Assembly (NCBI GenBank): GCA_945872815.1
Contig: CAMCAY010000007.1
Location: 1 to 64,000 of the forward strand
Length of the DNA stretch: 64,000 nt
Direction: 5' to 3'
DNA from: Chitinophaga pinensis
GTDB taxonomy: Bacteria > Bacteroidota > Bacteroidia > Chitinophagales > Chitinophagaceae
This document shows positions 52,661 to 61,732 of this stretch, in pieces (position 1 is the stretch's first letter; each line of letters opens with the position of its first letter). Position numbers and translations under genes: made by a program. Under the pieces are notes generated by a model. That model made no database searches. It was not told where the DNA came from and saw only the letters and a list, made by a program, of their open reading frames with translations.

Positions 52661-53531
52661 ATTGTTTAAAATATCTAGAAGACCACGAACCTATATCGGT
52701 TTCGCAGCTATTACCGCCATCGTGCTGATTTTTCAATTTGCCTTCAAAGCCGATGGAGAGAGTTACATGAATTTAATGCTTCAAAATGTTCAAGACAGTT
52801 TTGATCTGGATAAATCAAAAGCCATCAATGGCTACTTCATGTGTTACATCATCCTTAACACTTTACTGGTGCAGGTTCCCATATTGGTTACACTCATTGC
52901 AGGCGACGCCATTTCGGGCGAAGCAAATATGGGAACTTTAAGATTGATGTTGACCAAACCCTACAGCAGAAGCCAACTGTTATTTGTGAAATTTTTAGCC
53001 GCATTTTTGTTTACCGTTTTTCTGTTGATTTGGATTGCCATATTATCTCTGTTTGTAAGTTTACTCATCTTTGGTACAGACGATATGCTTATTTTCAGAG
53101 TGAAGGGTGATGAGTCTCAAATTTTACAGATTAGTAAAGATGATGTAATGTGGAGATATTTTGCTGCATTTGGTTATGCGGCTGTAGCACTTACAGTGAT
53201 TGCAACTTTAGGTATATTATTATCTGTATTTGCAGAAAATTCAATTGGTCCTATTGTGGCCACTATTTGTATCGTACTGTTTTTTACCATTGTTTCCAAT
53301 ATCAATGTACCTGTTATTGATAAGCATGTAAAGCCGTGGCTTTTCACCTCTTACATGGTGGGTTGGAAAGGCTTTTTTTACATCGGTATTGATAACGAAG
53401 GGCAACCCATAAAAGGATCACTTGAAAACTGGCCAGCCATCAGAAACAGTCTGCTTATTTTAATTGCGCATATTGGAACCTTTCTTGGTATTGCATTTTA
53501 TTCATTTCAAAAAAAAGATATTCTATCCTAA
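52638..53531 (+). CDS. ABC transporter permease (ABC-2 type)
   Basis: 297-residue membrane partner of the preceding ATPase, with about six transmembrane segments: near 20-38 (YIGFAAITAIVLIFQFAF), 70-95, 115-150, 175-200, 208-225 and a C-terminal one (LLILIAHIGTFLGIAFYSF). The GEANMGTLRLMLTKPYSRSQ loop after TM2 is characteristic of ABC-2 permeases, where it contacts the ATPase. Followed nine bases later by the LolA-like gene. Confidence 0.88.
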   Translation: MFSLLQIELFKISRRPRTYIGFAAITAIVLIFQFAFKADGESYMNLMLQNVQDSFDLDKSKAINGYFMCYIILNTLLVQVPILVTLIAGDAISGEANMGTLRLMLTKPYSRSQLLFVKFLAAFLFTVFLLIWIAILSLFVSLLIFGTDDMLIFRVKGDESQILQISKDDVMWRYFAAFGYAAVALTVIATLGILLSVFAENSIGPIVATICIVLFFTIVSNINVPVIDKHVKPWLFTSYMVGWKGFFYIGIDNEGQPIKGSLENWPAIRNSLLILIAHIGTFLGIAFYSFQKKDILS

Positions 53532-53540
53532 ACGAATTGT

Positions 53541-54239
53541 ATGATTAAAAAAATTGCCTGTTTTCTTTTCCTATTTTTTCTTTTTCAGCAAACAATATTT
53601 GCCCAGGATATCAATGTTTTATTGGCAAACATTAAAACAAAAATGAACAAGATTAAAGATTATGAAGCAGAGGGACAAATGAAAACTAAAGTGGTGTTTC
53701 TAAAACTTCCTGTTGCTGCTGTTAAACTGTATTTTAAAAATCCCAACAAATTCAAATTAAAGACATCAAAAGGTATTTCATTTATTCCCAAGGGCGCAGT
53801 AAATGTAAACATGAATTCATTATTCAATGAACACAACTTTACAGTGATTGATGCGGGTGCCGATAATGTTAACAATGTAAAAGTAAGAGTGGTAAAGCTT
53901 TTGCCAAATGATGACAATAGTGATTTGGTATTAAGTACTCTTTATATTGACCCCATCAAGTTATTGATCCTAAAAAATAAAACCACTACCAAAGAAAACG
54001 GCACTTATGAATTGACGATGAATTACAGCAAGTATTCGAGCTATGGGCTGCCAGATGAAATTTTATTTTCTTTCAATACTAAAGACTACAAATTACCCAA
54101 GGGATTAACATTTGATTTTGATGATCAATCTGCTAAGAACCCTTTATCTAAAACCAACAAAGCATCAAAGGGAGAAGTAAAAATATCCTTGAATAAATAC
54201 TACATCAACAAGAATTTATCGGATGAATTTTTTAAATAA
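53541..54239 (+). CDS. LolA-like outer membrane lipoprotein-sorting family protein
   Basis: 232 residues with a signal peptide (1-21, ending TIFAQ). The body resembles the LolA/LppX half-barrel: a helix (INVLLANIKTKMNKIKDYEAEG), then strands such as VKLYFKNPNKFKLKTSKG and LSTLYIDPIKLLILKNKTTT. It probably carries a lipid or lipoprotein in the periplasm and may work with the adjacent ABC pair. Eight bases separate it from the SDR gene, so all nine plus-strand genes to 58593 could be one transcript. Confidence 0.7.
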   Translation: MIKKIACFLFLFFLFQQTIFAQDINVLLANIKTKMNKIKDYEAEGQMKTKVVFLKLPVAAVKLYFKNPNKFKLKTSKGISFIPKGAVNVNMNSLFNEHNFTVIDAGADNVNNVKVRVVKLLPNDDNSDLVLSTLYIDPIKLLILKNKTTTKENGTYELTMNYSKYSSYGLPDEILFSFNTKDYKLPKGLTFDFDDQSAKNPLSKTNKASKGEVKISLNKYYINKNLSDEFFK

Positions 54240-54247
54240 ATAAACAC

Positions 54248-54940
54248 ATGAAAAACATTTTAATTGTAGGCCACAGTTCAGGAATGGGTGAAGCATTGTC
54301 TAATCAACTATCTAGCTCTTGCAGAGTATACGGCACTTATTTTTCCAAACAGCCCGAAGCAAATAATGAAAATGTTTCTTCTCATTATGTTAATGTGCTG
54401 GAAGATACTATTGATTTGAATTTTTTACCTGAACAATTGGATGGGTTGGTATATTGCCCGGGAGCTATCAACCTAAAACCATTCAGCAGAATCAAAGAAG
54501 AAGAATTTATTCATGATTTCAAATTACAAGTTACCGGTTCAATAAAAATTATACAAGCTTGCTTACCCCGATTAAAAAAGTCTGGTAATGCGTCTGTTGT
54601 CTTATTCAGCACCGTTGCCGTTAAGATGGGATTCTCATTTCATAGTATTGTCAGCACCAGCAAGGGTGCTATTGAAGGCCTATGCAAATCTTTGGCTGCA
54701 GAACTAGCACCTTCAATCAGAGTGAATTGTATTGCTCCTTCTATCACAAACACTCCTTTAGCTGGAAGCTTATTGAATTCACAAGACAAAATAGATGCCA
54801 ATGCTCAAAGACATCCTTTAAAAAGAATTGGTAATGCCGAAGACATTGCAAGTATTGCAGCATATTTATTGAAAGATGAGAGCAGTTGGGTAACGGGGCA
54901 AATTTTTCATATAGATGGAGGTATGAGCTCTATCAAATAA
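54248..54940 (+). CDS. SDR family oxidoreductase lacking the catalytic tyrosine
   Basis: 230-residue short-chain dehydrogenase-like protein. It has the cofactor motif IVGHSSGMGEAL (GxxxGxG), YCPGAI at the NAG position, an FSTVAV serine region, and RVNCIAPS and GQIFHIDGGM toward the end. The usual catalytic YxxxK reads VSTSK, so the Tyr is Val while the Lys is kept. This suggests a divergent chemistry or a non-catalytic role. It begins the set TIGR03643-FAD protein-flavin reductase-DUF2256-PhrB and probably belongs to that light-related operon. Confidence 0.88.
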   Translation: MKNILIVGHSSGMGEALSNQLSSSCRVYGTYFSKQPEANNENVSSHYVNVLEDTIDLNFLPEQLDGLVYCPGAINLKPFSRIKEEEFIHDFKLQVTGSIKIIQACLPRLKKSGNASVVLFSTVAVKMGFSFHSIVSTSKGAIEGLCKSLAAELAPSIRVNCIAPSITNTPLAGSLLNSQDKIDANAQRHPLKRIGNAEDIASIAAYLLKDESSWVTGQIFHIDGGMSSIK

Positions 54941-54955
54941 CAACGTATACTTTTT

Positions 54956-55225
54956 ATGGATCTTATAGAAATAGACCGAATCATTGAAATGGCATGGGAA
55001 GACAGGACACCTTTTGAAGCCATTAAGTATCAGTTTGGTTTATCCGAACAAGAGGTTATTACTTTGATGAGAAAAGAGTTGAAAAGAAGCAGCTTTAATC
55101 TATGGCGCAAAAGAGTCAATAGTGGTATCAGTCAAAAGCATTTGCAAAAAAGAAATCCTGATATCAACAGATTTAAATGTGCATTACAAAGAGTTATTTC
55201 AAATAATAAAATTTCAAAGCGCTGA
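54956..55225 (+). CDS. TIGR03643-type small protein (DUF2805)
   Basis: 89 residues, matching the TIGR03643 family: opening IDRIIEMAWEDRTPFEAI, then FGLSEQEVITLMRKEL, a helix-turn-helix-like pair, SSFNLWRKRV, and a basic tail. The family is usually encoded beside cryptochrome/photolyase genes in Bacteroidota and Cyanobacteria; function is unknown, though the basic helical form suggests nucleic-acid binding. Its stop shares one base with the next start codon, implying translational coupling to the FAD-binding protein. Confidence 0.85.
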   Translation: MDLIEIDRIIEMAWEDRTPFEAIKYQFGLSEQEVITLMRKELKRSSFNLWRKRVNSGISQKHLQKRNPDINRFKCALQRVISNNKISKR

Positions 55226-56319
55226 TGTTTACCACTAACTATGTTGACATACTAAATTTGATTGACAATATAGATCCTGTAAAATATGGTAAAACCAGAA
55301 ATTACAGCAATGGCGCAGTAACCAAGCTTTCTCCCTATATCTCCCGAGGAGTAATCTCTACTAGGCAAATAGCTACAACGTTGACAAAAAAAGGATATAA
55401 ACCTTATGAAATACTTGTCTTCCTAAAAGAACTTGCATGGAGAGATTATTTTCAACAAACATGGATTCATTTAAAAGAAAAAATAAATGAAGATATCAAG
55501 CAACTTCAAACTCCAGTACATAATTATGAAACAGCAGAAAATATAATACTTGCAAATACAGGAATTGCTGCAATAGATACTTCCATAAATAATTTATACG
55601 AAACCGGCTATATGCACAACCACATGAGAATGTATATAGCGAGTATTTGTTGTAATATAGGAAAGTCTCATTGGTTAAATTCTGCTCAATGGATGTATTA
55701 TCATCTGCTTGATGCAGATTGGGCAAGCAACGCATTGAGTTGGCAATGGGTGGCGGGCTCTTTCAGCAGTAAAAAATACTTTGCAAATCAAGAGAATATC
55801 AACAAATACTTTTTTACTAATCAAACCAAAAGTTTCTTAGATAAAGAATACGAGGAATTGTATCAGCCAGAAATACCTGAACAGCTAAAAAACACTTCCT
55901 TGTTTAAAGCTGAAACCAATTTACCTCCTACTGAATATTTGAATGTAGATGCCCATTTGCCCGTTTACATTTATAATTTCTACAATCTTGATCCCGAGTG
56001 GGATAAGCATGTAAAAGCCAATAGAGTTTTTTTATTGGAGCCAAGTTTTTTTAAAAAATTTCCTGTATCCGATAATACCATAAAGTTCTTGCTCAAAATT
56101 TCAAAAAATATTTCAGGAATTAAGTTGTTTGTGGGTGAATTTGATGAGCTGTTAAACAATTATCCTGACATTACTTTTCATTATAAGGAGCATCCTACAA
56201 ATCAACATTACAAAGGGATTGAACACGAAAGAGATTGGATGTTCAGCGAAGTAACTGGCTACTATCCCTCATTTTTCAACTATTGGAAAAAATGCGAAAA
56301 GTATTTGAAGAATCTATAA
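55225..56319 (+). CDS. Cryptochrome/photolyase-like FAD-binding protein with unusual domain order
   Basis: 364 residues. The N-terminal part (about 20-215) is the helical FAD-binding domain of photolyases: KLSPYISRGVISTRQI, FLKELAWRDYFQQTW, GYMHNHMRMYIAS and DADWASNALSWQWVAG, corresponding to flavin-contacting segments. The N-terminal Rossmann/antenna domain of normal photolyases is absent. A C-terminal region (about 240-364) with alternating strands and helices (RVFLLEPSFF, NTIKFLLKISKNI, IKLFVGEFDEL) looks like an alpha/beta fold placed after the FAD domain. It could be a photoreceptor or a repair enzyme acting with the adjacent PhrB-type protein and flavin reductase. Confidence 0.82.
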   Translation: MFTTNYVDILNLIDNIDPVKYGKTRNYSNGAVTKLSPYISRGVISTRQIATTLTKKGYKPYEILVFLKELAWRDYFQQTWIHLKEKINEDIKQLQTPVHNYETAENIILANTGIAAIDTSINNLYETGYMHNHMRMYIASICCNIGKSHWLNSAQWMYYHLLDADWASNALSWQWVAGSFSSKKYFANQENINKYFFTNQTKSFLDKEYEELYQPEIPEQLKNTSLFKAETNLPPTEYLNVDAHLPVYIYNFYNLDPEWDKHVKANRVFLLEPSFFKKFPVSDNTIKFLLKISKNISGIKLFVGEFDELLNNYPDITFHYKEHPTNQHYKGIEHERDWMFSEVTGYYPSFFNYWKKCEKYLKNL

Positions 56320-56335
56320 ATAACAAATTCATAAA

Positions 56336-56965
56336 ATGATTTACAACCAAAACGATATTGAAAATTTAGAAACGAGGTTTAGGGCTAATCTTATCAATTC
56401 ATTGGGAGGATTTAAGAGTGTTGTTTTAATTGGAACAAAAAGTTTACAAGGAAATGAAAATCTGGGTTTATTCAGCAGTCTTTTCCATATTGGCGCCAAC
56501 CCTGCTTATTGTGGCTTTATCATCAGACCCAACGAAGAAAAACAAAATACACTGGGAAATATTGTAAATACAGGAAATTTTACCATCAATCACATTTTGC
56601 CTGAGTTTTACAAACAAGCTCATCAATGCAGTGCAAAGTATGATGAGGGAATAAGTGAGTTTAAAAAAACAGGATTCACTCCTCAGTACATTGATTTGAT
56701 AGAAGCACCCTTTGTTGAAGAAAGCAATATAAAGTTTGCATGCGAACTTGTGCAAAGAATAAACATAGAATTGAATGGAACTACTTTGGTCATCGGGAAA
56801 ATAATAAAAATAATTGCCCCAGAATCTTGTATTCAAAATGACGGATTAATCGATCTAGAAGAAGCCGGAAGTATTACCTGCAGTGGATTAGACAGCTATC
56901 ATCAAACAAATAAAATAGGAAGATTAAGCTATGCTAAAGTTGACAAGGAAATTAAAGAGTTGTAA
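56336..56965 (+). CDS. Flavin reductase family protein
   Basis: 209-residue split-barrel FMN-binding protein of the flavin reductase-like family. LGGFKSVVLIGTKS is the opening strand pair, NLGLFSSLFHIGANPAYCGFI the flavin phosphate region, RPNEEKQNTLGNIVNTGNFTIN the family-typical mid-segment, and a terminal SYHQTNKIGRLSYAKVD follows. It may supply reduced flavin or hold FMN for the neighbouring photolyase-like proteins; the electron donor cannot be deduced. It follows the FAD-protein gene by 16 bases. Confidence 0.88.
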   Translation: MIYNQNDIENLETRFRANLINSLGGFKSVVLIGTKSLQGNENLGLFSSLFHIGANPAYCGFIIRPNEEKQNTLGNIVNTGNFTINHILPEFYKQAHQCSAKYDEGISEFKKTGFTPQYIDLIEAPFVEESNIKFACELVQRINIELNGTTLVIGKIIKIIAPESCIQNDGLIDLEEAGSITCSGLDSYHQTNKIGRLSYAKVDKEIKEL

Positions 56966-56996
56966 ATGAAAGGTAAATAGCGGACCATAAAATAAC

Positions 56997-57140
56997 ATGA
57001 AAAGTATTAAAAAAGAAAACCTTCCTACTAAAATATGCGTTGTCTGCAACCGACCATTTACATGGAGAAAGAAATGGGAAAAAGTTTGGGATGAAGTTAA
57101 ATATTGCAGTGTTAAATGCAAAATGAATAAACATGCATAA
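56997..57140 (+). CDS. DUF2256 small zinc-finger-like protein
   Basis: A 47-residue gene. It starts [14 protein letters not shown] and carries two cysteine pairs, CVVC (14,17) and CSVKC (37,41), around [16 protein letters not shown], the hallmark of DUF2256; the four Cys probably bind zinc. This family is regularly encoded next to photolyase/cryptochrome genes. Its last eight bases overlap the start of the PhrB-type gene (ATGCATAA contains the start of one and the stop of the other), so the two are translationally coupled. Confidence 0.88.
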   Translation: MKSIKKENLPTKICVVCNRPFTWRKKWEKVWDEVKYCSVKCKMNKHA

Positions 57141-58593
57141 AATATTTCTGGTTTTTCCGCATCAATTGTTTAAAGATATCAGTTCATTAAAATCGGCTGA
57201 CGAAGTTTATCTGATCGAAGAGTACTTATTTTTCAAACAATATTGTTTTCACAAACAAAAATTGTTATTGCATCGGGCAAGCATGAAATACTATGAGGAC
57301 TTTTTGATTGAAAACGGAATTAAAGTAAAGTATATTGATGCAGTAACGGTTGATTCTGACATTAGCGTATTTATAAATGAGCTTAAAAATAAAAACAACT
57401 GTTTAATTCAATTTTATGATGTTGCTGACAATTGGCTAGAAAAAAGAATCAGACAAACTTGCTTAAAAAACAATATTCAAACAGAAGAATTTACATCCCC
57501 ATTATTTATTAACACCAAAAAGGAATTAGAACAATACTTTGAATCAAAACAAAAGTATTTTCAAATAGATTTTTATACCCAGCAAAGAAAAAAACTACAT
57601 ATTCTCGTTGATAAAGATGGAAAGCCCGAAGGCGGTAAGTGGAGTTACGATGCAGATAACAGATTGAAATATCCTAAAGGAAAAACAGCACCGGTCATCC
57701 GCTTTCCTGCAATCGATAAATATTATTCTGAGTCAATTGAATACGTTGAGAAATACTTTCCAGATAATTATGGGTTCATCAATACAAACAATCTGTATCC
57801 CATTACACATGATGATGCAGATTTGTGGTTGCAGGATTTTTTAGAACAAAGATTCGAAGAGTTCGGAAAATATGAAGATGCCATTGTTGTCGATGAAAAC
57901 ATCTTGCATCACAGTGTTCTCACCCCTATGTTGAATATTGGATTGCTTACACCCAAACAGATTGTTGAATCTGCAATTTCATTTGCAGCATTAAACAACA
58001 TACCGCTGAATTCATTGGAGGGATTTATCAGACAAATCATAGGCTGGCGGGAATTTATAAGAGGTGTTTATATATACAGGGGCACACAAGAAAGAAACAA
58101 GAATTTTTGGAATTATAAAAAGAAAATTCCCGCTTCTTTTTATAATGGCACTTCGGGTATAGAGCCAATTGACAATACCATTAAGAAAATATTGAAAACC
58201 GGCTATTGTCATCATATTGAACGATTGATGATATTGGGAAATTTCATGCTTCTATGTGAATTTCATCCCGATGAAGTGTACAAATGGTTCATGGAATTAT
58301 TTATTGACGCTTATGATTGGGTAATGGTTCCCAATATATATGGAATGAGTCAGTTTGCTGATGGCGGATTAATGGCATCGAAACCATACATAAGTGGAAG
58401 CAGTTATGTGCTCAAAATGAGCAACTACAAAAAAGGAAACTGGTGCATTATTTGGGATGCATTGTTTTGGAATTTTATGAATAATCACAGGACCCACCTT
58501 AAATCAAATCCGCGTTTGGCTATGTTGATTTCAACCTACGACAAAATGAATGAAGAGAAAAAGAAAGCAATGAGTGAAATTCAATTCCCTTGA
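57133..58593 (+). CDS. Cryptochrome/photolyase of the PhrB (FeS-BCP-related) type
   Basis: 486-residue blue-light flavoprotein. The N-terminal Rossmann domain (about 1-130) opens [11 protein letters not shown]; the C-terminal helical FAD domain contains [19 protein letters not shown], the [15 protein letters not shown] segment with the conserved HHI/R, the [21 protein letters not shown] flavin loop and MSNY. In characterised relatives (Agrobacterium PhrB, Rhodobacter CryB) four Cys hold a [4Fe-4S] cluster. Here those positions appear as Pro, Lys, deleted and one retained Cys (WC before IIWDALFW), so the cluster is probably absent. It likely repairs (6-4) photoproducts or acts as a photosensor. 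Last gene of the operon, overlapping DUF2256. Confidence 0.9.
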   Translation: MHKIFLVFPHQLFKDISSLKSADEVYLIEEYLFFKQYCFHKQKLLLHRASMKYYEDFLIENGIKVKYIDAVTVDSDISVFINELKNKNNCLIQFYDVADNWLEKRIRQTCLKNNIQTEEFTSPLFINTKKELEQYFESKQKYFQIDFYTQQRKKLHILVDKDGKPEGGKWSYDADNRLKYPKGKTAPVIRFPAIDKYYSESIEYVEKYFPDNYGFINTNNLYPITHDDADLWLQDFLEQRFEEFGKYEDAIVVDENILHHSVLTPMLNIGLLTPKQIVESAISFAALNNIPLNSLEGFIRQIIGWREFIRGVYIYRGTQERNKNFWNYKKKIPASFYNGTSGIEPIDNTIKKILKTGYCHHIERLMILGNFMLLCEFHPDEVYKWFMELFIDAYDWVMVPNIYGMSQFADGGLMASKPYISGSSYVLKMSNYKKGNWCIIWDALFWNFMNNHRTHLKSNPRLAMLISTYDKMNEEKKKAMSEIQFP

Positions 58594-58606
58594 TGACCCA
58601 AAAGTT

Positions 58607-59212
58607 TTATACAATCAACCTGAAAGTTAGATTTATTCTTGGCTCTATTGGCTTGGCTGATTTTGGGATTTGATGTTTCCAATGATGTTGCGTTGTTCCC
58701 TTCATTAATAATAATGAACCATGAGTAAGTTCAATATCTACTTTCTTCAAATCTTTAATAGTGTTGTGCTTTAGCTGAAAAGGCCTGGTTGCGCCAAAAC
58801 TCACAGAAGCGATGACAGGATTTTTTCCAAGTTCTTTTTCGTCATCTGCATGCCAGCCCATACTGTCTCGACCATCTCTATAATAATTCAACAAAACACT
58901 TGAAAATGACTCATTTGTAATTTTCTCTATTCTTGACTTAATCAATATCAAATCTTCATTCCATTCAGTTGGCTTCAATCGTATTCCTGAATAAGAATAA
59001 TCTTTATTGTTATCTCCATAAAATGCTGTCAATCTTGGTTGATTCATTGTTTTTCCAAATATTGTGATCTCGTGTTGCTCCCAATTTATTTTTTCAATCA
59101 GGTTTTTATACAAAAGATCTGAATCTGCTTTTGTAAAAAAAGAATTATACAGTATAATATCAGCGTTAGGCAAATCGTATTTAATATATGATGATTGGGT
59201 TGAATTATTCAT
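58607..59212 (-). CDS. alkB: AlkB family alpha-ketoglutarate-dependent dioxygenase
   Basis: 201-residue Fe(II)/2-oxoglutarate oxygenase that directly reverses alkylation damage such as 1-methyladenine and 3-methylcytosine. The iron ligands are visible as WHADDE (His121, Asp123) and HWKHQIP (His180); RINLTFR supplies the 2-oxoglutarate-binding Arg192 and Arg198. The NYYRDGRDSMGWH segment is typical of ALKBH2/3-like bacterial forms. It converges on the photolyase operon with 13 bases between stops, so DNA repair genes are clustered here. Confidence 0.92.
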   Translation of the reverse strand: MNNSTQSSYIKYDLPNADIILYNSFFTKADSDLLYKNLIEKINWEQHEITIFGKTMNQPRLTAFYGDNNKDYSYSGIRLKPTEWNEDLILIKSRIEKITNESFSSVLLNYYRDGRDSMGWHADDEKELGKNPVIASVSFGATRPFQLKHNTIKDLKKVDIELTHGSLLLMKGTTQHHWKHQIPKSAKPIEPRINLTFRLIV

Positions 59213-59350
59213 CTATGTTTATTTTTATGAACTTTACATTGCTGCAACTCATTGTAAATTAGGATGACAATATAATTTGCAATTAAATACAAGCAAAGAT
59301 TTAATTTTATAAATTGATATTTCGAATTATAAACTAAACAACCATTAAAC

Positions 59351-59869
59351 ATGCGGTATACGGTTTTGTTCACAATGATGATGTTTATTTCAGCGAATTA
59401 TTGTTTTGCTCAAGAAATTGACAGCAATACAACTGATCAATTTTTGATTACAGGTAAAGTAAAACTAGAAAAAATTTTTACCCTAACTGACATTAAGCGG
59501 TTTCCAATAATTACACTTACTGATGTGAATGTAAGCTGCTCTCCAAAAACCGAGAATAGGGTTAAAGAAATAAAAGCGGTGATGTTAAAGAATTTGTTGG
59601 ACAGTGTTTCATTTCAATATGAAAAATCGCGTATGCTCAATCAATATTATTTTTTATTCATTGCAAAGGATGGATATAAAATGGTTTTTTCATTTAATGA
59701 AATTTATAATACCGACATAGGAAAAAATCTATACCTCGTAACAGAAATTGAAGGAAACCCAATTAATGAGATGGGAAACAGTATAATGGTACTCACTACC
59801 AAGGATATCAAAGGTGGTAGCAGAAATATGAAATGGCTTTCAAAAATTATAGTAGGTATGGCCGAATAA
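59351..59869 (+). CDS. Exported small protein with molybdopterin-oxidoreductase-like fold
   Basis: 172 residues with a signal peptide (1-20, ending NYCFAQ). The remainder resembles the oxidoreductase molybdopterin-binding (SUOX-like) domain in minimal form: FLITGKVKLEKIFTLTDIKRF, a Cys in DVNVSCSP near the position of the Mo-binding Cys, VMLKNLLDSV, KDGYKMVFSFNEI and a final SKIIVGMAE. Whether it binds a cofactor is unclear. Function unknown. It is divergent from alkB. Confidence 0.6.
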   Translation: MRYTVLFTMMMFISANYCFAQEIDSNTTDQFLITGKVKLEKIFTLTDIKRFPIITLTDVNVSCSPKTENRVKEIKAVMLKNLLDSVSFQYEKSRMLNQYYFLFIAKDGYKMVFSFNEIYNTDIGKNLYLVTEIEGNPINEMGNSIMVLTTKDIKGGSRNMKWLSKIIVGMAE

Positions 59870-59871
59870 AA

Positions 59872-59899
59872 AATCCCCACTTTTGAAAAAGCAGGGATT
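59872..59899. terminator. Weak terminator-like hairpin
   Basis: AATCCC and GGGATT arms with a T/A-rich internal stem (TTTT/AAAA) and mismatches between the convergent 172- and 602-residue genes. It is only moderately convincing. Confidence 0.4.
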
Positions 59900-59923
59900 A
59901 AACCAACAATAAACCAAAGATTT

Positions 59924-61732
59924 TTATTGTGTTCTTCTAACTCTGAATGTACAACTTACTGTGTAATAAGCACTCGTTGGTCCGGCACCTACAAAAGTCC
60001 CTGAAAAATTTCCACCAATGAATTCTCCTACATTTCCATACTCAGTTATGTTTACGTTTACAGGCGTTATGATTGAAGTAGAATCATTAACAGTTGTTGT
60101 ATAGAAATTCAACATAGATTGGGTACTTCCCACTGCAATGCCAGGCTTCGCAAAACTGAAAGATGTATATCTGTATATAGTTAGAGGCCCGAAATATTGT
60201 CCGGAAATATTTATTGAAGCAGGATTGGTTTGGGGATTAACATACATAGAAAAACTATCAGTTGGGGAAGTATAACTTGTGTTCACTCCATTAACTGTAT
60301 AATTAATGAATTGCTCTGTTGTTACTCCACAAGCCTGAATATTAGCAATAACATTGTTTCCGCTATTGATAGTATAAGCAATGGGGGAGCTTTGCTGACC
60401 TGCGAACGCATCTTCTGCAATAAACGTAACATCTTGAGATGAGCCACTGCAAAGAAGTGTAGTAAAATCAAAAGTACCTGTGTTGCTCACATTGTATCTG
60501 TAATATTGGTTGTCTTTCAACATAATAATATACCCATTTGTCAGTGGACTATTGTTGCAATCGGTAACAGTTCCGTTTACATTTGCAACACTGGTAGATG
60601 TATTAGCCACTATAATATCTCCTAATGAAATATTAGAACTTGTTGTTGAAAATAATTGCGCGTATGCCGCAGTTCCGCATCCGTAACTAGTGAATACTTC
60701 CAGCTTAAGCTGAGCATTATCAGGAACAGCTCCGCTTACATATCCTGTTGAATCAGTATAGCCATATCTTGCATTATAAGGATTTGACACTTCAGAAACT
60801 TTCACTATTGTATAAGACATTGGATTTCCGTTTGCATCCAAAATCCTGCAATTCATTTGTATATAATTATTTGGCACATCGCAATTCCAGAAAGAAAAAT
60901 GGCTTACTCCACCAACATAAGTGTTTCCATTTTTAGTTGCAATACCTTCTTCTTTCCACAAACCATTCGATTCATCAAAGTACCATAACGGAATAGCGTT
61001 CGGCGCAGTATTTAAAATTGAAGCAGGTATAGGAAACGTTAATGTAGCTTTATTACCATTAGCGATTTGCAGTAACTCACCTGAGGTTCCTGTTAATTCT
61101 ACCGCAGCCATACCATAAGAGCTCAATCTTTTTATTGACCCATCTGTAGAAATCCCTCTTAAATCTCCGGGCATTGTATTGTATATATCGGCTGCGGTTG
61201 GGTCAATCCATTGTGCCGATATATCAATTGAGCCGCTGTAAGCCAATCCTGTTGAGGCATTTACCACTGAGTTAGCAGGAAGAGAAACTGTAAATCCATT
61301 GCTAAGGGATATACTTCCTCCAGTGTTTGAATTGATACTGCCATTGGTGGACTTTGTAAGCAATTTTATTCTAAAAAATGCTGACTTTCCCTGTTCTGCA
61401 ATATATGTTTTGATGCCTTTAAAATATCCTGGTTTTATCACTGTCACTAAAGCTGCGGTTTTTACCACATTGGTATTCTTTACAGAAAAATAGCCGAAAT
61501 TATCAGTAATAACGGTTCTTGTGCCTATATATACTGTAGCATTAGAAACAGCATCTCCATTTTCATCCGTAACGAATCCGGAAACAGAGGAACTAACTTT
61601 TGTAGTTAGATTGGGGACTTGATTGGTTGAATTTAAAATAGTTTGATCAATGTCTTTCTGACAAGATGCAAAAGCAAAGAAGCTTGCTATTAATAAATAC
61701 AACTTTGATTTTTTGAAAAATAACTTATACAT
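59924..61732 (-). CDS. Surface lipoprotein with carboxypeptidase-regulatory-like domains
   Basis: 602 residues with a lipoprotein signal (FFAFASC, Cys about 24). A CarboxypepD_reg-like domain (about 50-125: SSVSGFVTDENGDAVSNATVYI ... TVITDNFGYFSV) is followed by a region with SGSIDISAQWIDPTAADIYNTMPGDLRG, then further beta-sandwich modules (MNCRILDANGNPMSYTIVKV; VNGTVTDCNNSPLTNGYI) and a terminal barrel-like stretch. This organisation is common in Bacteroidota surface lipoproteins of unknown role. Seven TTTTTAC units abut the start codon. It lies downstream of the sigma/barrel pair on the same strand and may be transcribed with it. Confidence 0.8.
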   Translation of the reverse strand: MYKLFFKKSKLYLLIASFFAFASCQKDIDQTILNSTNQVPNLTTKVSSSVSGFVTDENGDAVSNATVYIGTRTVITDNFGYFSVKNTNVVKTAALVTVIKPGYFKGIKTYIAEQGKSAFFRIKLLTKSTNGSINSNTGGSISLSNGFTVSLPANSVVNASTGLAYSGSIDISAQWIDPTAADIYNTMPGDLRGISTDGSIKRLSSYGMAAVELTGTSGELLQIANGNKATLTFPIPASILNTAPNAIPLWYFDESNGLWKEEGIATKNGNTYVGGVSHFSFWNCDVPNNYIQMNCRILDANGNPMSYTIVKVSEVSNPYNARYGYTDSTGYVSGAVPDNAQLKLEVFTSYGCGTAAYAQLFSTTSSNISLGDIIVANTSTSVANVNGTVTDCNNSPLTNGYIIMLKDNQYYRYNVSNTGTFDFTTLLCSGSSQDVTFIAEDAFAGQQSSPIAYTINSGNNVIANIQACGVTTEQFINYTVNGVNTSYTSPTDSFSMYVNPQTNPASINISGQYFGPLTIYRYTSFSFAKPGIAVGSTQSMLNFYTTTVNDSTSIITPVNVNITEYGNVGEFIGGNFSGTFVGAGPTSAYYTVSCTFRVRRTQ

